Under the pieces are notes generated by a model. That model searched no databases. It was not told the origin of the DNA and saw nothing but the letters and a program-made list of their open reading frames with translations. Shown here piece after piece: positions 1-7,453 of a stretch of DNA of 22,339 bases. Position 1 is the first letter of the stretch; the number at the start of each line of letters is the position of its first letter. A program made the translations under genes and the position numbers. The DNA comes from Prevotella sp. UBA3288 (lineage in GTDB: Bacteria > Bacteroidota > Bacteroidia > Bacteroidales > Bacteroidaceae). The stretch spans positions 3,201 through 25,539 of the forward strand of contig DETM01000023.1 in the NCBI GenBank assembly GCA_002361655.1, given 5' to 3'.

Positions 1-916
1 TGTTGGCTGTGATCTTGAAGATGAAGCCGGTGAATTTCGGTTCTTCCGGCTGCACCATGCGCTCCTCGGCTTTGGTGGGACGTGGCGAGGGGGCTATCTG
101 TACGAAACAGTCGAGCAGTTCCTGAACACCGAAATTGTTGAGTGCCGACCCGAAGAAGACAGGTGCCACCTCAGCCGAACGGTAGGTCTGGACATTGAAC
201 TCCGGATAGACGCCCTCGACGAGTTCGAGGTCGTCGCGCAGTTTTTGAGCGTCGGCATCGCCGATGTGGCTGTTGAGGTCGGGAGAGCCGACGTCAACAG
301 TGACTTTCTCTGTGACGCGTTGCTTGTCAGGGGTAAAGAGATTGAGTTGGTCCTCGTAGATATTATAGACGCCCTTGAACTTAGCCCCCTGGTTGATTGG
401 CCATGAGAGTGGCCGTACCTTGATTTCAAGTTCCTGTTCCAGTTCGTCAAGCAGATCGAAGGGGTCACGTCCCTCACGGTCCATTTTGTTGATGAAGATG
501 ATGACGGGAGTCTTGCGCATACGGCAGACTGTCATCAGTTTGCGTGTCTGTGTCTCTACGCCCTTGGCACTGTCGACGACGATAATGGCCGAGTCGACGG
601 CGGTGAGCGTGCGGAATGTGTCTTCAGCAAAGTCCTGGTGACCCGGGGTGTCGAGGATATTCACTTTATACTCGATATCCTTTCCTGCAGGGCTGTAGTC
701 GAACTCCATGACTGATGTAGAGACTGATATGCCTCGCTGCTTCTCAATGTCCATCCAGTCGGATGTAGCCGTTTTCTTGATTTTGTTATTTTTCACCGCT
801 CCGGCCACCTGTATCTGTCCGCCGAAGAGCAGGAATTTCTCGGTCAGCGTGGTCTTACCTGCATCGGGATGCGAGATGATAGCGAATGTTCGCCTGCGTT
901 CTATTTCTTGATTCAT
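1..916 (-). CDS. prfC: Peptide chain release factor 3 (N-terminal 305 residues, runs off the window)
   Basis: RF3 is the cytoplasmic GTPase that recycles RF1/RF2 from the ribosome after peptide release. The visible part is its GTP-binding domain. The P-loop SHPDAGKTT is at residues 15-23, the switch I segment RGISV near 61-65, the G3 motif DTPGH at 89-93 and the G4 motif NKMD at 143-146, followed by [12 protein letters not shown], which is typical of RF3 rather than EF-G. The family is about 525 residues long, so roughly 58% is present and the C-terminus lies beyond base 1. The ATG at 914-916 gives the usual short N-terminus ending at [16 protein letters not shown]. It is the last visible gene of the minus-strand group LysE, DUF4924, rfbD, prfC, separated from rfbD by a 56-nt repeat-like linker. 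Identification is secure from the G motifs; the operon membership is inferred. Confidence 0.96.
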   Translation of the reverse strand, partial: MNQEIERRRTFAIISHPDAGKTTLTEKFLLFGGQIQVAGAVKNNKIKKTATSDWMDIEKQRGISVSTSVMEFDYSPAGKDIEYKVNILDTPGHQDFAEDTFRTLTAVDSAIIVVDSAKGVETQTRKLMTVCRMRKTPVIIFINKMDREGRDPFDLLDELEQELEIKVRPLSWPINQGAKFKGVYNIYEDQLNLFTPDKQRVTEKVTVDVGSPDLNSHIGDADAQKLRDDLELVEGVYPEFNVQTYRSAEVAPVFFGSALNNFGVQELLDCFVQIAPSPRPTKAEERMVQPEEPKFTGFIFKITAN

Positions 917-972
917 GCGCGTTTGCTAAATGATGGATGATTTGCGCTTTCGCAAAATGATAAATGATAAAA
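917..972. repeat. Intergenic linker with short hairpin and ATGATAAATGATAA repeats
   Basis: The gap between rfbD and prfC is built from repeated ATGAT units (TGATGGATGAT, then ATGATAAATGATAAAA). It also has a small hairpin: TTTGCG (941-946), loop CTTT, CGCAAA (951-956). There is no U-tract, so it does not look like an intrinsic terminator. Its low-complexity character resembles the linkers at 1834-1859, 6139-6169, 16429-16461 and 22117-22173. The function is unknown; it may be a mobile or slippage-generated spacer. Confidence 0.45.
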
Positions 973-1833
973 TCATTCTTGATTTATAAGTTGGAGTACA
1001 CACTCTTCGAGAGACTCCTCCCAATAGGGAATCTCGATGTTGTAAGTCTGCTTGATCTTTGTCTTGTCAAGCACGCTGTAGTGGGGACGCATGGCGGGTG
1101 TGGGATACTCTGCCGTGTGGAGCGGCCGGACACGGCATGTGGTGATGCCAGCCAGACGATGGATGGCCTTAGTGAAATCGTACCATGAGGTGACGCCTTC
1201 GTTGGAGAAGTGGTAGACGCCAGGCCGAATGCCCTGTTCGATAGCCGTGAAGATGCTCATGGCAAGGTCGCGGGCATAGGTTGGCGTGCCGATTTGGTCG
1301 AAGATGACCCCCAACTCCGCCTTCTCGTGCCCCAGGCGCAGCATCGTCTTAACAAAGTTGTTGCCGAAGGTTGAGTAGAGCCACGCCGTGCGGATGATCA
1401 TCGACCGTCGGCAGGCACCGATGACAGCCTGTTCGCCAGCGAGTTTGGTGCGCCCATAGACGCTATTGGGACAGACGTGGTCGGTCTCGACATAGGGTAT
1501 ATGGTTAGTGCCGTCGAAGACATAGTCGGTAGAGATCTGTACAATCCATCCGCCCCGCTTCTCGATGGCTTGAGCCAGATAGCCCGGTGCTGTGGCGTTA
1601 AGCAACTGACAGAGTGGGCCATTGTCCTCAGCCTTGTCGACAGCGGTGTAGGCCGCGCAGTTGACAATGCCGTCGATGCAATGCCTGTCAACGAAACTGT
1701 AGACCGCCTCATGATCAGTGATGTCGAGGTCGGCCACATCAGTATTAAAATAGGTATGGGCAGTGTATTGTTTTTCCAGCCGTTGCATTTCGTTGCCCAA
1801 TTGTCCGTTGCAACCAGTAATCAGAATATTCAA
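973..1833 (-). CDS. rfbD: dTDP-4-dehydrorhamnose reductase
   Basis: This enzyme performs the last step of dTDP-L-rhamnose synthesis, the NAD(P)H-dependent reduction of dTDP-4-dehydro-L-rhamnose. The product feeds surface polysaccharide. The 286-residue protein is a short-chain dehydrogenase: the Rossmann motif GCNGQLG is at residues 7-13, STDYVF at 101-106, and the catalytic Tyr126/Lys130 pair sits in YGRTK. Length and order match the RmlD family. The start codon is TTG at 1831-1833. The in-frame upstream sequence reaches a TAA within seven codons with no ATG, and the MNILITG start is typical of the family, so TTG is the best start. No other rhamnose genes (rfbA, rfbB, rfbC) are in the window, so the rest of the pathway must be encoded elsewhere. 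It lies 26 nt downstream of the DUF4924-like gene and is probably cotranscribed with it. Confidence 0.93.
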   Translation of the reverse strand: MNILITGCNGQLGNEMQRLEKQYTAHTYFNTDVADLDITDHEAVYSFVDRHCIDGIVNCAAYTAVDKAEDNGPLCQLLNATAPGYLAQAIEKRGGWIVQISTDYVFDGTNHIPYVETDHVCPNSVYGRTKLAGEQAVIGACRRSMIIRTAWLYSTFGNNFVKTMLRLGHEKAELGVIFDQIGTPTYARDLAMSIFTAIEQGIRPGVYHFSNEGVTSWYDFTKAIHRLAGITTCRVRPLHTAEYPTPAMRPHYSVLDKTKIKQTYNIEIPYWEESLEECVLQLINQE

Positions 1834-1859
1834 TTTACTATTTACATTTTATAAGTTAC

Positions 1860-2405
1860 TTACTCAAACTTCAGCCCCTCTTCCTTGTCCTTTTTATAAT
1901 AGTCGGAGAGCATCCCAATGAATGTAGATATCTCCTTGACAGCATGCTCGGTACTGGCAGACACCTCTTTTTTCTGCAGTCGGAGCATCATGACGCCATA
2001 GAGCAGATTGAGACAGGTCTCTATCTCGCCCTCCTGTTTGTTGGCACCACGGTTGCGCAATTCAACGATGAAGGGCAGTACCTTGTAGTATTCAGCATTG
2101 TAGAACGGGAATTTTGGCGACGCAAGCAGTTGACCATGCAGTTCGCTGAGTATTTGGAGCGTCACGCGATTAATCTGGAGGTGTCCCTGTTCGCGGCAGC
2201 CCTCTTCGTTCATCATGCGGATGAGATTGCCAAACCAGTCAGCCTCTTCCTCTTTCTGTTCGTCGCTATAGTCGAAGCGGTCGATATATTCGCGCCTGAT
2301 GCGGGGCAGTGAACATCCAAAGGCTCTGATAGTGTCTTCTATCTGCCACATATAGAGGAGGTATTCGGCAATATTCGTTTGGCGTAGTTGCTGTGCGATA
2401 AACAT
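1860..2405 (-). CDS. DUF4924-like protein of unknown function
   Basis: The 181-residue protein begins MFIAQQLRQTNIAEYLLYMW and then IRAFGCSLPRI. That opening resembles the Bacteroidota-restricted DUF4924 family, recognised here from memory. It is predicted to be mostly helical and charged, with no signal peptide, no membrane segment and no catalytic motif I can identify. The C-terminus is lysine/glutamate rich (YYKKDKEEGLKFE). The ATG at 2403-2405 follows the LysE-family gene stop by only 6 nt, and rfbD follows after 26 nt, so it sits inside an operon. The neighbours (exporter, rhamnose synthesis, release factor) do not suggest one shared job. I am fairly sure it is a real gene, less sure of the family name, and make no claim about function. 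Confidence 0.82.
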   Translation of the reverse strand: MFIAQQLRQTNIAEYLLYMWQIEDTIRAFGCSLPRIRREYIDRFDYSDEQKEEEADWFGNLIRMMNEEGCREQGHLQINRVTLQILSELHGQLLASPKFPFYNAEYYKVLPFIVELRNRGANKQEGEIETCLNLLYGVMMLRLQKKEVSASTEHAVKEISTFIGMLSDYYKKDKEEGLKFE

Positions 2406-2411
2406 AATTTT

Positions 2412-3104
2412 CTATTTCACTAATTGGAGGCTGGTGAGTGTGGTCAGCAGAATGATGATACTGCCGAGGATGACCACCATGCCAATAATCTTGTTGATAA
2501 GACGGATGCCGTTGGTATCGAACTTGGTGCGTATCTGATCGATGAGCCACGTCAGGCCCCACCACCAGAGCAGTGCTCCCCCGATGATACTGGCGAAGCC
2601 CATAGCCATTTCGATAGGCTTCTCGGGCTGAAGTCCGAAAGCGAACTGAGCATAGAGAGCCATGAAGAGGAACACGATGAGGGGATTGCTAAGGGTTACA
2701 AAGAAAGCCGTGATGGCATTATGCGTCAGCGTGCCCTTGCTCTTGCCAGAATGGCGCACGTTGCGCGTCGGATCGGAACGATAGGTAAAAAATCCGAAGC
2801 ACATAAGCAGCAGACTGCCAACTATCTGCAGATAGAAGCGGTTGGTGTCGTTGCTCACGAAGTCGACCACGAGTCCCATTCCCAGTCCAGTGATACAGGC
2901 GTAGATCATGTCACTAAGTGCAGCACCGCAACCGGTGACGAAGCCATACCATCGTCCCTTGTTGAGCGTACGCTGCACACAGAGTACGCCCACAGGGCCC
3001 ATCGGTGCAGAAGCGATGATGCCAATGAGCAACCCTTTGAAGACAATGTCCAGCAGGTTGGGTATGTCGGAGATATTAGGTATCGTGTTTACATCGAACG
3101 GCAT
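2412..3104 (-). CDS. LysE-family translocator (amino acid exporter-like membrane protein)
   Basis: LysE/RhtB proteins export amino acids or other small molecules across the inner membrane. With the ATG at 3102-3104 the protein has 230 residues. It has about six hydrophobic segments, and the family signature near the first helix is clear: GIIASAPMGPVGVLCVQRTLNKG, then WYGFVTGCGAALSDMIYA. The open frame extends upstream to 3182 (MLRQSKTK). I prefer 3104 because homologues start near this point and a consensus promoter lies at 3113-3144, inside the extension. This leaves an unusually short untranslated leader (see findings). The gene heads the minus-strand group and is divergent from htpG. The substrate cannot be told from sequence; exported solutes vary widely in this family. 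Confidence 0.88.
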   Translation of the reverse strand: MPFDVNTIPNISDIPNLLDIVFKGLLIGIIASAPMGPVGVLCVQRTLNKGRWYGFVTGCGAALSDMIYACITGLGMGLVVDFVSNDTNRFYLQIVGSLLLMCFGFFTYRSDPTRNVRHSGKSKGTLTHNAITAFFVTLSNPLIVFLFMALYAQFAFGLQPEKPIEMAMGFASIIGGALLWWWGLTWLIDQIRTKFDTNGIRLINKIIGMVVILGSIIILLTTLTSLQLVK

Positions 3105-3112
3105 AACGGCTG

Positions 3113-3144
3113 CAAAGTTACAAATAAATTGCGATATGAGCAAA
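3113..3144 (-). promoter_or_regulatory. Bacteroidota-type promoter for the LysE-family operon
   Basis: Read on the minus strand, a -33 TTTG (3141-3144) is followed after exactly 20 nt by the -7 element TAACTTTG (3113-3120) and then C. This matches the Bacteroidota primary sigma consensus TTTG, 19-21 nt, TAnnTTTG. The chosen start codon is only 8 nt further on. Confidence 0.7.
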
Positions 3145-3165
3145 CTTATTGCAAAAAGTTTCGTT

Positions 3166-3200
3166 TTTGACTGTCGCAACACATTTTGGCACGACTTTTG
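3166..3200 (+). promoter_or_regulatory. Probable htpG promoter (imperfect)
   Basis: TTTG at 3166-3169 and GACTTTTG at 3193-3200 resemble the -33 and -7 elements. The -7 box has one mismatch (G for T) and the spacer is 23 nt, longer than usual. It would give an A/T-rich leader of about 40 nt before htpG. No CIRCE-like or other heat-shock operator was recognised. Confidence 0.45.
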
Positions 3201-3243
3201 CAGTTAAGATTATCAGATAACATATTAAAAATGACATAACGCT

Positions 3244-5334
3244 ATGCAAAAAGGTAACATCGGGGTTACGACCGAGAACATTTTCCCCGTCATCAAAAAG
3301 TTTCTCTATAGCGACCAGGAGATATTCCTGCGCGAGATGGTGAGCAACGCAGTAGACGCCACCCAGAAAATGAAAACCCTCGCCGAGAAGGGCGACTACA
3401 AACAGGAATTGGGCGACCTTACCGTGCGTGTCAGTCTGGATAGCGACAAAGGCACCATCACCATCAGCGACCACGGCATCGGCATGACCGAGGAGGAGAT
3501 CGACAAGTACATCAACCAGATAGCCTTCTCGGGCGTCACCGACTTCCTGGAGAAATACAAGGACAACGCCAACAACATCATCGGCCACTTCGGACTGGGC
3601 TTCTATTCTTCGTTCATGGTATCGAAGAAGGTAGAAATCGTCACCAAGTCGTACAAAGAGGGCGCCAAGGCCGTAAAGTGGAGTTGCGACGGTAGCCCTG
3701 CCTACGAGATTGACGATGCTGAGCGTGCTGACCACGGATCGGACATCATCCTCTATATCGACGACGACTCGAAAGAGTTTCTCGAGAAATACAAACTGGA
3801 GCAGTTGCTCAACAAATACTGCAAGTTCCTGCCCGTGCCCGTGGCCTTCGGCAAGAAGACCGAATGGAAAGACGGCAAGCAGGTGGATACCGACGAGGAC
3901 AATATTATAAATAATGTGGAGCCGCTCTGGACGAAGGCCCCGTCGACACTGAAGGACGAGGACTACAAGTCGTTCTACCGCGCACTCTACCCCATGCAGG
4001 ACGAGCCCCTCTTCTGGATTCACCTCAACGTGGACTATCCCTTCAACCTGACGGGCATCCTCTATTTCCCCCGCATCAAGAACTCGCTGGAGTTGCAGAA
4101 GAACAAGATCCAACTGTACTGCAACCAGGTGTTTGTAACTGACCAGTTGGAGGCAACAAGAAAACCAGATGGAACTGCCGACAGCGGAGGTATTGTCCCT
4201 GAGTTCCTTACTCTGCTCCATGGTGTTATCGACTCGCCCGACATTCCGCTGAACGTGTCGCGCTCTTACCTGCAGAGCGACCGCAAGGTGAAACAGATTT
4301 CCACCTATATCACTAAGAAGGTGGCTGACCGCTTGAAGGCTATCTTCAACGAAGACCGTAAGGCCTACGAGGAGAAGTGGGACCATATGAAACTGTTCAT
4401 CAACTACGGTATACTGACCGAGGAGAACTTCTACGACCGCGCCAAAGAATTCTCGCTCTTCAAGGACACCGAGGGAAAATACTTCACCTTCGACGAATAT
4501 AAGGCCCTCATTGAGGCCTCGCAAAAAGACAAGGACGGCAACCTGATCTATCTCTATGCCACCGACAAGGACGAGCAGTACTCTTACATCCGTGCTGCTC
4601 AGGACAAGGGCTACTCAGTGCTGCTGTTCGACGGTCAATTGGACGTGCCATGCATACAGACGCTGGAGCAGAAGTTTGAGAAGAGCCGCTTCACCCGTGT
4701 GGATGCCGACACCGTGGACCATCTCATACAAAAAGACGACAAACCCAAGAGTAACCTTTCTGACACGGAGCGTGACAACTTGTCAGCCGTCTTCCAGTCG
4801 CAGATGCCAAAGATGGAGAAGGCTGAATTCATTGTCGAGGTCAATGCCCTTGGCGAAGAGCAGCGCCCCGTGGTCATCACACAAAACGAGTGGATGCGCC
4901 GCATGAAGGAGATGAGCCGCTACCAGAGCGGCATGAGTTTCTACGGACAAATGCCCGACTCCTACAATCTGGTGCTCAACAGTGACCACCGTCTGGTGAA
5001 GCAAGTGCTGGAAGATGCTCAGACGGCCCTTGCCGAACAATTGAAGCCCATCGAGGGCGAGATCAAGGGTCAAGAAGCCCGTCTGGCAGCCCTGAACCAG
5101 CAGACGGAGAAGAAGAAGCCGGAGGAAATCACTCAGGAAGAGAAGGACGACAAAGCCAACACACAAAAGGCCATCGACGAGCAGAAGGCCAAAAAGGAGG
5201 CACTCATCAGCGACTATGCCGCCAAGAACGACATCGTGCACCAACTGATCGACTTGGCCCTGCTGCAGAACGGAATGTTAAAGGGCGAAGCACTCGATAA
5301 GTTCCTGCGTCGCAGCGTCGACCTCATCAAGTAA
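3244..5334 (+). CDS. htpG: Molecular chaperone HtpG (bacterial Hsp90)
   Basis: HtpG is the cytoplasmic ATP-driven Hsp90 chaperone dimer. The 696-residue protein has the GHKL ATPase domain in its first 220 residues. The N-box LREMVSNAVDA carries the catalytic Glu31 and Mg-binding Asn35. DHGIGM contains Asp76, which binds adenine. GHFGLGF (114-120) is the ATP lid. The middle domain follows with NVSRSYLQSD. The C-terminal dimerisation region contains a long Lys/Glu/Gln-rich, probably coiled-coil stretch at about residues 590-650 (EQLKPIEGEIKGQEARLAAL onward), longer than in E. coli HtpG. There is no MEEVD tail, as expected for bacteria. The ATG at 3244 gives the normal start MQKGNIGVTTENIFPVIKKF. 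It appears monocistronic: the next gene is convergent, with only 3 nt between stop codons. Confidence 0.97.
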   Translation: MQKGNIGVTTENIFPVIKKFLYSDQEIFLREMVSNAVDATQKMKTLAEKGDYKQELGDLTVRVSLDSDKGTITISDHGIGMTEEEIDKYINQIAFSGVTDFLEKYKDNANNIIGHFGLGFYSSFMVSKKVEIVTKSYKEGAKAVKWSCDGSPAYEIDDAERADHGSDIILYIDDDSKEFLEKYKLEQLLNKYCKFLPVPVAFGKKTEWKDGKQVDTDEDNIINNVEPLWTKAPSTLKDEDYKSFYRALYPMQDEPLFWIHLNVDYPFNLTGILYFPRIKNSLELQKNKIQLYCNQVFVTDQLEATRKPDGTADSGGIVPEFLTLLHGVIDSPDIPLNVSRSYLQSDRKVKQISTYITKKVADRLKAIFNEDRKAYEEKWDHMKLFINYGILTEENFYDRAKEFSLFKDTEGKYFTFDEYKALIEASQKDKDGNLIYLYATDKDEQYSYIRAAQDKGYSVLLFDGQLDVPCIQTLEQKFEKSRFTRVDADTVDHLIQKDDKPKSNLSDTERDNLSAVFQSQMPKMEKAEFIVEVNALGEEQRPVVITQNEWMRRMKEMSRYQSGMSFYGQMPDSYNLVLNSDHRLVKQVLEDAQTALAEQLKPIEGEIKGQEARLAALNQQTEKKKPEEITQEEKDDKANTQKAIDEQKAKKEALISDYAAKNDIVHQLIDLALLQNGMLKGEALDKFLRRSVDLIK

Positions 5335-5337
5335 TCA

Positions 5338-6138
5338 CTACTCTTCAATATTTTTCAGCGAGAGCCTGAACGACGAAAACAGTTGGTTCAGGCTCTCGCG
5401 TGGTGAATAGGCGAAGAAACGCGCGGCACGACGGGCATTCCACACCATTGCCGATGCGTTGGTGGTATGAACGAAGATGTTCTTGCCCTGCTCGAACTGC
5501 CACTGTTCGCGGCCATGCGGAATAGCCGATGCGATGGCATCAACTTGTGCGTTGATGGCATCCTTCCGACGAGGCATCGCCATCGGCAGTTCTTCCGGCT
5601 GCACCCCCATCAGCATCACCAGCATAGCGCCCTCTAACTGAGCCATTCGCGCCAGTCTAGTCTGACGTAGCCACTTCTGCAATAACTCACGATTGACACG
5701 TTGGCCCATCTCGCGCACCTGTTCTCCCAATGCCAACAGACGCAACACCCAGCAGTCATCGGTCAGCAGGCTATAGGACAGCAACATAATGCCTTCCAAC
5801 ATACCATGTTCTACCGTAGCCTCCGGATAAGACTCAACGATGTTGTCCAATTGCTTGGACAGACGAGCAGGCAGTTCTGTAGAACGGTTCTGACTGCGTC
5901 GACGAGCCTCAGCAGCACAGTCTGCCCACCGGCTACGCAGTTCGTCAGGTACCAATTGTGCGAAAAATTGGTCGCTGACCACCTCCAGACCTTCATAAGC
6001 CTCTGCCTCCACGCCATGGGCCACCGCCAATTGATAAGTCTTGCGCCATTTCCAGGCAGACATGGGCTCTAAACGATCCTGTTGACCGAAGGCACCTGCA
6101 CGAAGCAGTAGGAAGAGATTGCGAGTGGTGATGTGCAT
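5338..6138 (-). CDS. Unknown protein, possibly a degenerate relative of the uncharacterised nucleotidyltransferase family
   Basis: The 266-residue helical protein has no signal peptide or clear membrane segment. The N-terminus (LFLLLRAGAFG, then WKWRKTYQLAVAHGVEAEAYEGL) resembles the opening of PF14907-type uncharacterised nucleotidyltransferases. A later segment (WLRQTRLARMAQLEGAMLVM, then MGVQPEELP) resembles their C-terminal helices. I cannot find the catalytic hG...DxD core, so if related it has probably lost catalysis. This is memory-based pattern matching and weak. It is the last gene of the tatA-led minus-strand operon, 31 nt after the antiporter gene. Its 3' end overlaps a 14-bp perfect inverted repeat. 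Function is unknown; the frame is intact and its spacing supports a real gene. Confidence 0.75.
   Translation of the reverse strand: MHITTRNLFLLLRAGAFGQQDRLEPMSAWKWRKTYQLAVAHGVEAEAYEGLEVVSDQFFAQLVPDELRSRWADCAAEARRRSQNRSTELPARLSKQLDNIVESYPEATVEHGMLEGIMLLSYSLLTDDCWVLRLLALGEQVREMGQRVNRELLQKWLRQTRLARMAQLEGAMLVMLMGVQPEELPMAMPRRKDAINAQVDAIASAIPHGREQWQFEQGKNIFVHTTNASAMVWNARRAARFFAYSPRESLNQLFSSFRLSLKNIEE
5358..5399. repeat. 14-bp perfect inverted repeat at the htpG / unknown-gene convergence
   Basis: Arms GCGAGAGCCTGAAC (5358-5371) and GTTCAGGCTCTCGC (5386-5399) are perfectly complementary around a 14-nt loop. It starts 24 nt after the htpG stop codon and lies wholly inside the last codons of the convergent gene, encoding ESLN and FRLSL there. 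No U-tract follows on the plus strand, so it may protect the htpG 3' end or block read-through rather than act as a standard intrinsic terminator. Confidence 0.7.
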
Positions 6139-6169
6139 GAATGGTGAATTGAAAATTGAGAGTTAAGAA
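6139..6169. repeat. A/T-rich linker repeat of the AATTGAAAATTGAG type
   Basis: The gap between the antiporter gene and the unknown gene reads, on the plus strand, GAATTGAAAATTGAGAGTTAA and then GAATTATGAAT across the border. The same words occur at 16429-16461 in the opposite orientation relative to transcription. The antiporter stop codon TAA (6170-6172) appears to be supplied by this element. Such linkers are common between genes in Prevotella-like genomes, in my recollection. Confidence 0.5.
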
Positions 6170-7444
6170 TTATGAATAGCGGCGTGGATAGCGGATAAGG
6201 ATGGCCAGCAGAGCCGCTATGCCGATGGCAAGCGGATAGTAGAGACGGGGCACGATAGCGATGGGGTTGACCGATGCCAGACCGGCCGCCATCAGCACCT
6301 GTGCACCATAGGGGATGAGTCCCTGTACGGCGCAGGAGAAAGTATCGAGCAACGAAGCACATTTACGCGGGTCGAGACCATACTTCTCCCCTATCCTACG
6401 GGCAATGCCGCCCACGGTGATGATGGCCACCGTGTTGTTGGCCGTACAAAGATTAACCACGCTCACCAAACCGGCGATGGTCAGTTCAGCACCTCGCTTA
6501 CTACTGATACGACTTGTCAACCGTTTGATGATGAAGTCGATGCCACCGTTATGTTTGATTATCTGTAACAGTCCGCCTGCCAACATGGTGACGATAATCA
6601 GTTCACCCATCGACACAATGCCGGTCCCCATCGCTCCCAACCAGCCGTAAAAGCCAAAGGAGCCGTCGGCCATGCCAATGATACCGGTAAGCACAATACC
6701 AATGAACAGCACCACCATCACGTTAAGTCCAAAGGCGGCGGTCGTGAGTACTACCAGATAGGGTGCCACCTTCCACACATTGACGTCAGGAATGGCAGCA
6801 GGTGCAGCCATGTCTTTTCCCAGAAAAACATAAAGACCCAGAATCAACAGGGCAGCAGGTACGACGATGAACGAGTTGGCACGAAACTTGTCGCTCGTGC
6901 GGCACCCTTGTGTCTGCGTGGCGATGATGGTCGTATCAGAGATGAACGACAGGTTGTCACCAAAGAAGGACCCTCCCACCACAACGGCAATGACCATTGC
7001 AATGTCAGCACCTGTCTGTACGGCAACACCAGCGGCAATGGGCGTCAGCGCAACAATGGTGCCTACGCTGGTACCTATGCTGAGCGAGATGAAACATGCA
7101 GCGATGAACAGTCCTGCCAACAGCATTTGACTGGGCAGGAGCGACAATGTCAGATTGACCGTTGCATCAATGGCTCCCATCTGCTTGGCAGAGTGTGCAA
7201 AAGCCCCGGCAAGTATAAAAATCCATATCATCAGTAACATCTCCGACGTGCCTGCTCCACGGCTGAACACGTTGATGCGCCGACGAAGTTTGCCACGTGT
7301 AATGGCTACGGCATAGATACTCGCCGTGAGAAAGGCCACGGTGATGGGTACCTTATAGAAATCGCCCGCAACAATGCTGGTGACCAGATAAAGTACCACG
7401 AAAACCACTAACGGGCTCAGTGCCAATAGTCCTTTCCGCATCAT
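6170..7444 (-). CDS. NhaC-family Na+/H+ antiporter
   Basis: This inner-membrane protein is expected to exchange Na+ for H+, supporting sodium and pH homeostasis. It has 424 residues and about ten hydrophobic helices. Diagnostic stretches are SIGTSVGTIVALTPIAAGVA, then GGSFFGDNLSFISDTTI, the conserved ion-pathway region of NhaC/ArsB-like antiporters, and later ANNTVAIITVGG. Two adjacent ATGs (7444 and 7441) could start it; both give MRKGLLALSPL. It begins 9 nt after serB ends and is probably cotranscribed. NhaC members can also exchange malate/lactate or amino acids, so the ion specificity is inferred. No link to serine metabolism is evident beyond the shared transcript. Confidence 0.88.
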   Translation of the reverse strand: MMRKGLLALSPLVVFVVLYLVTSIVAGDFYKVPITVAFLTASIYAVAITRGKLRRRINVFSRGAGTSEMLLMIWIFILAGAFAHSAKQMGAIDATVNLTLSLLPSQMLLAGLFIAACFISLSIGTSVGTIVALTPIAAGVAVQTGADIAMVIAVVVGGSFFGDNLSFISDTTIIATQTQGCRTSDKFRANSFIVVPAALLILGLYVFLGKDMAAPAAIPDVNVWKVAPYLVVLTTAAFGLNVMVVLFIGIVLTGIIGMADGSFGFYGWLGAMGTGIVSMGELIIVTMLAGGLLQIIKHNGGIDFIIKRLTSRISSKRGAELTIAGLVSVVNLCTANNTVAIITVGGIARRIGEKYGLDPRKCASLLDTFSCAVQGLIPYGAQVLMAAGLASVNPIAIVPRLYYPLAIGIAALLAILIRYPRRYS

Positions 7445-7453
7445 TCGCCAGTA

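Noticed and set aside
2424..3170. Plus-strand open frame of 248 codons opposite the LysE-family gene
   Set aside because: His/Glu-rich translation typical of the reverse of a membrane-protein gene; the minus strand has a clear LysE family match.
3118..4524. Long minus-strand open frame (468 codons) opposite htpG
   Set aside because: It is antisense to an unmistakable Hsp90 coding region, is a hydrophobic low-quality translation without a recognisable domain, and is explained by htpG codon bias.
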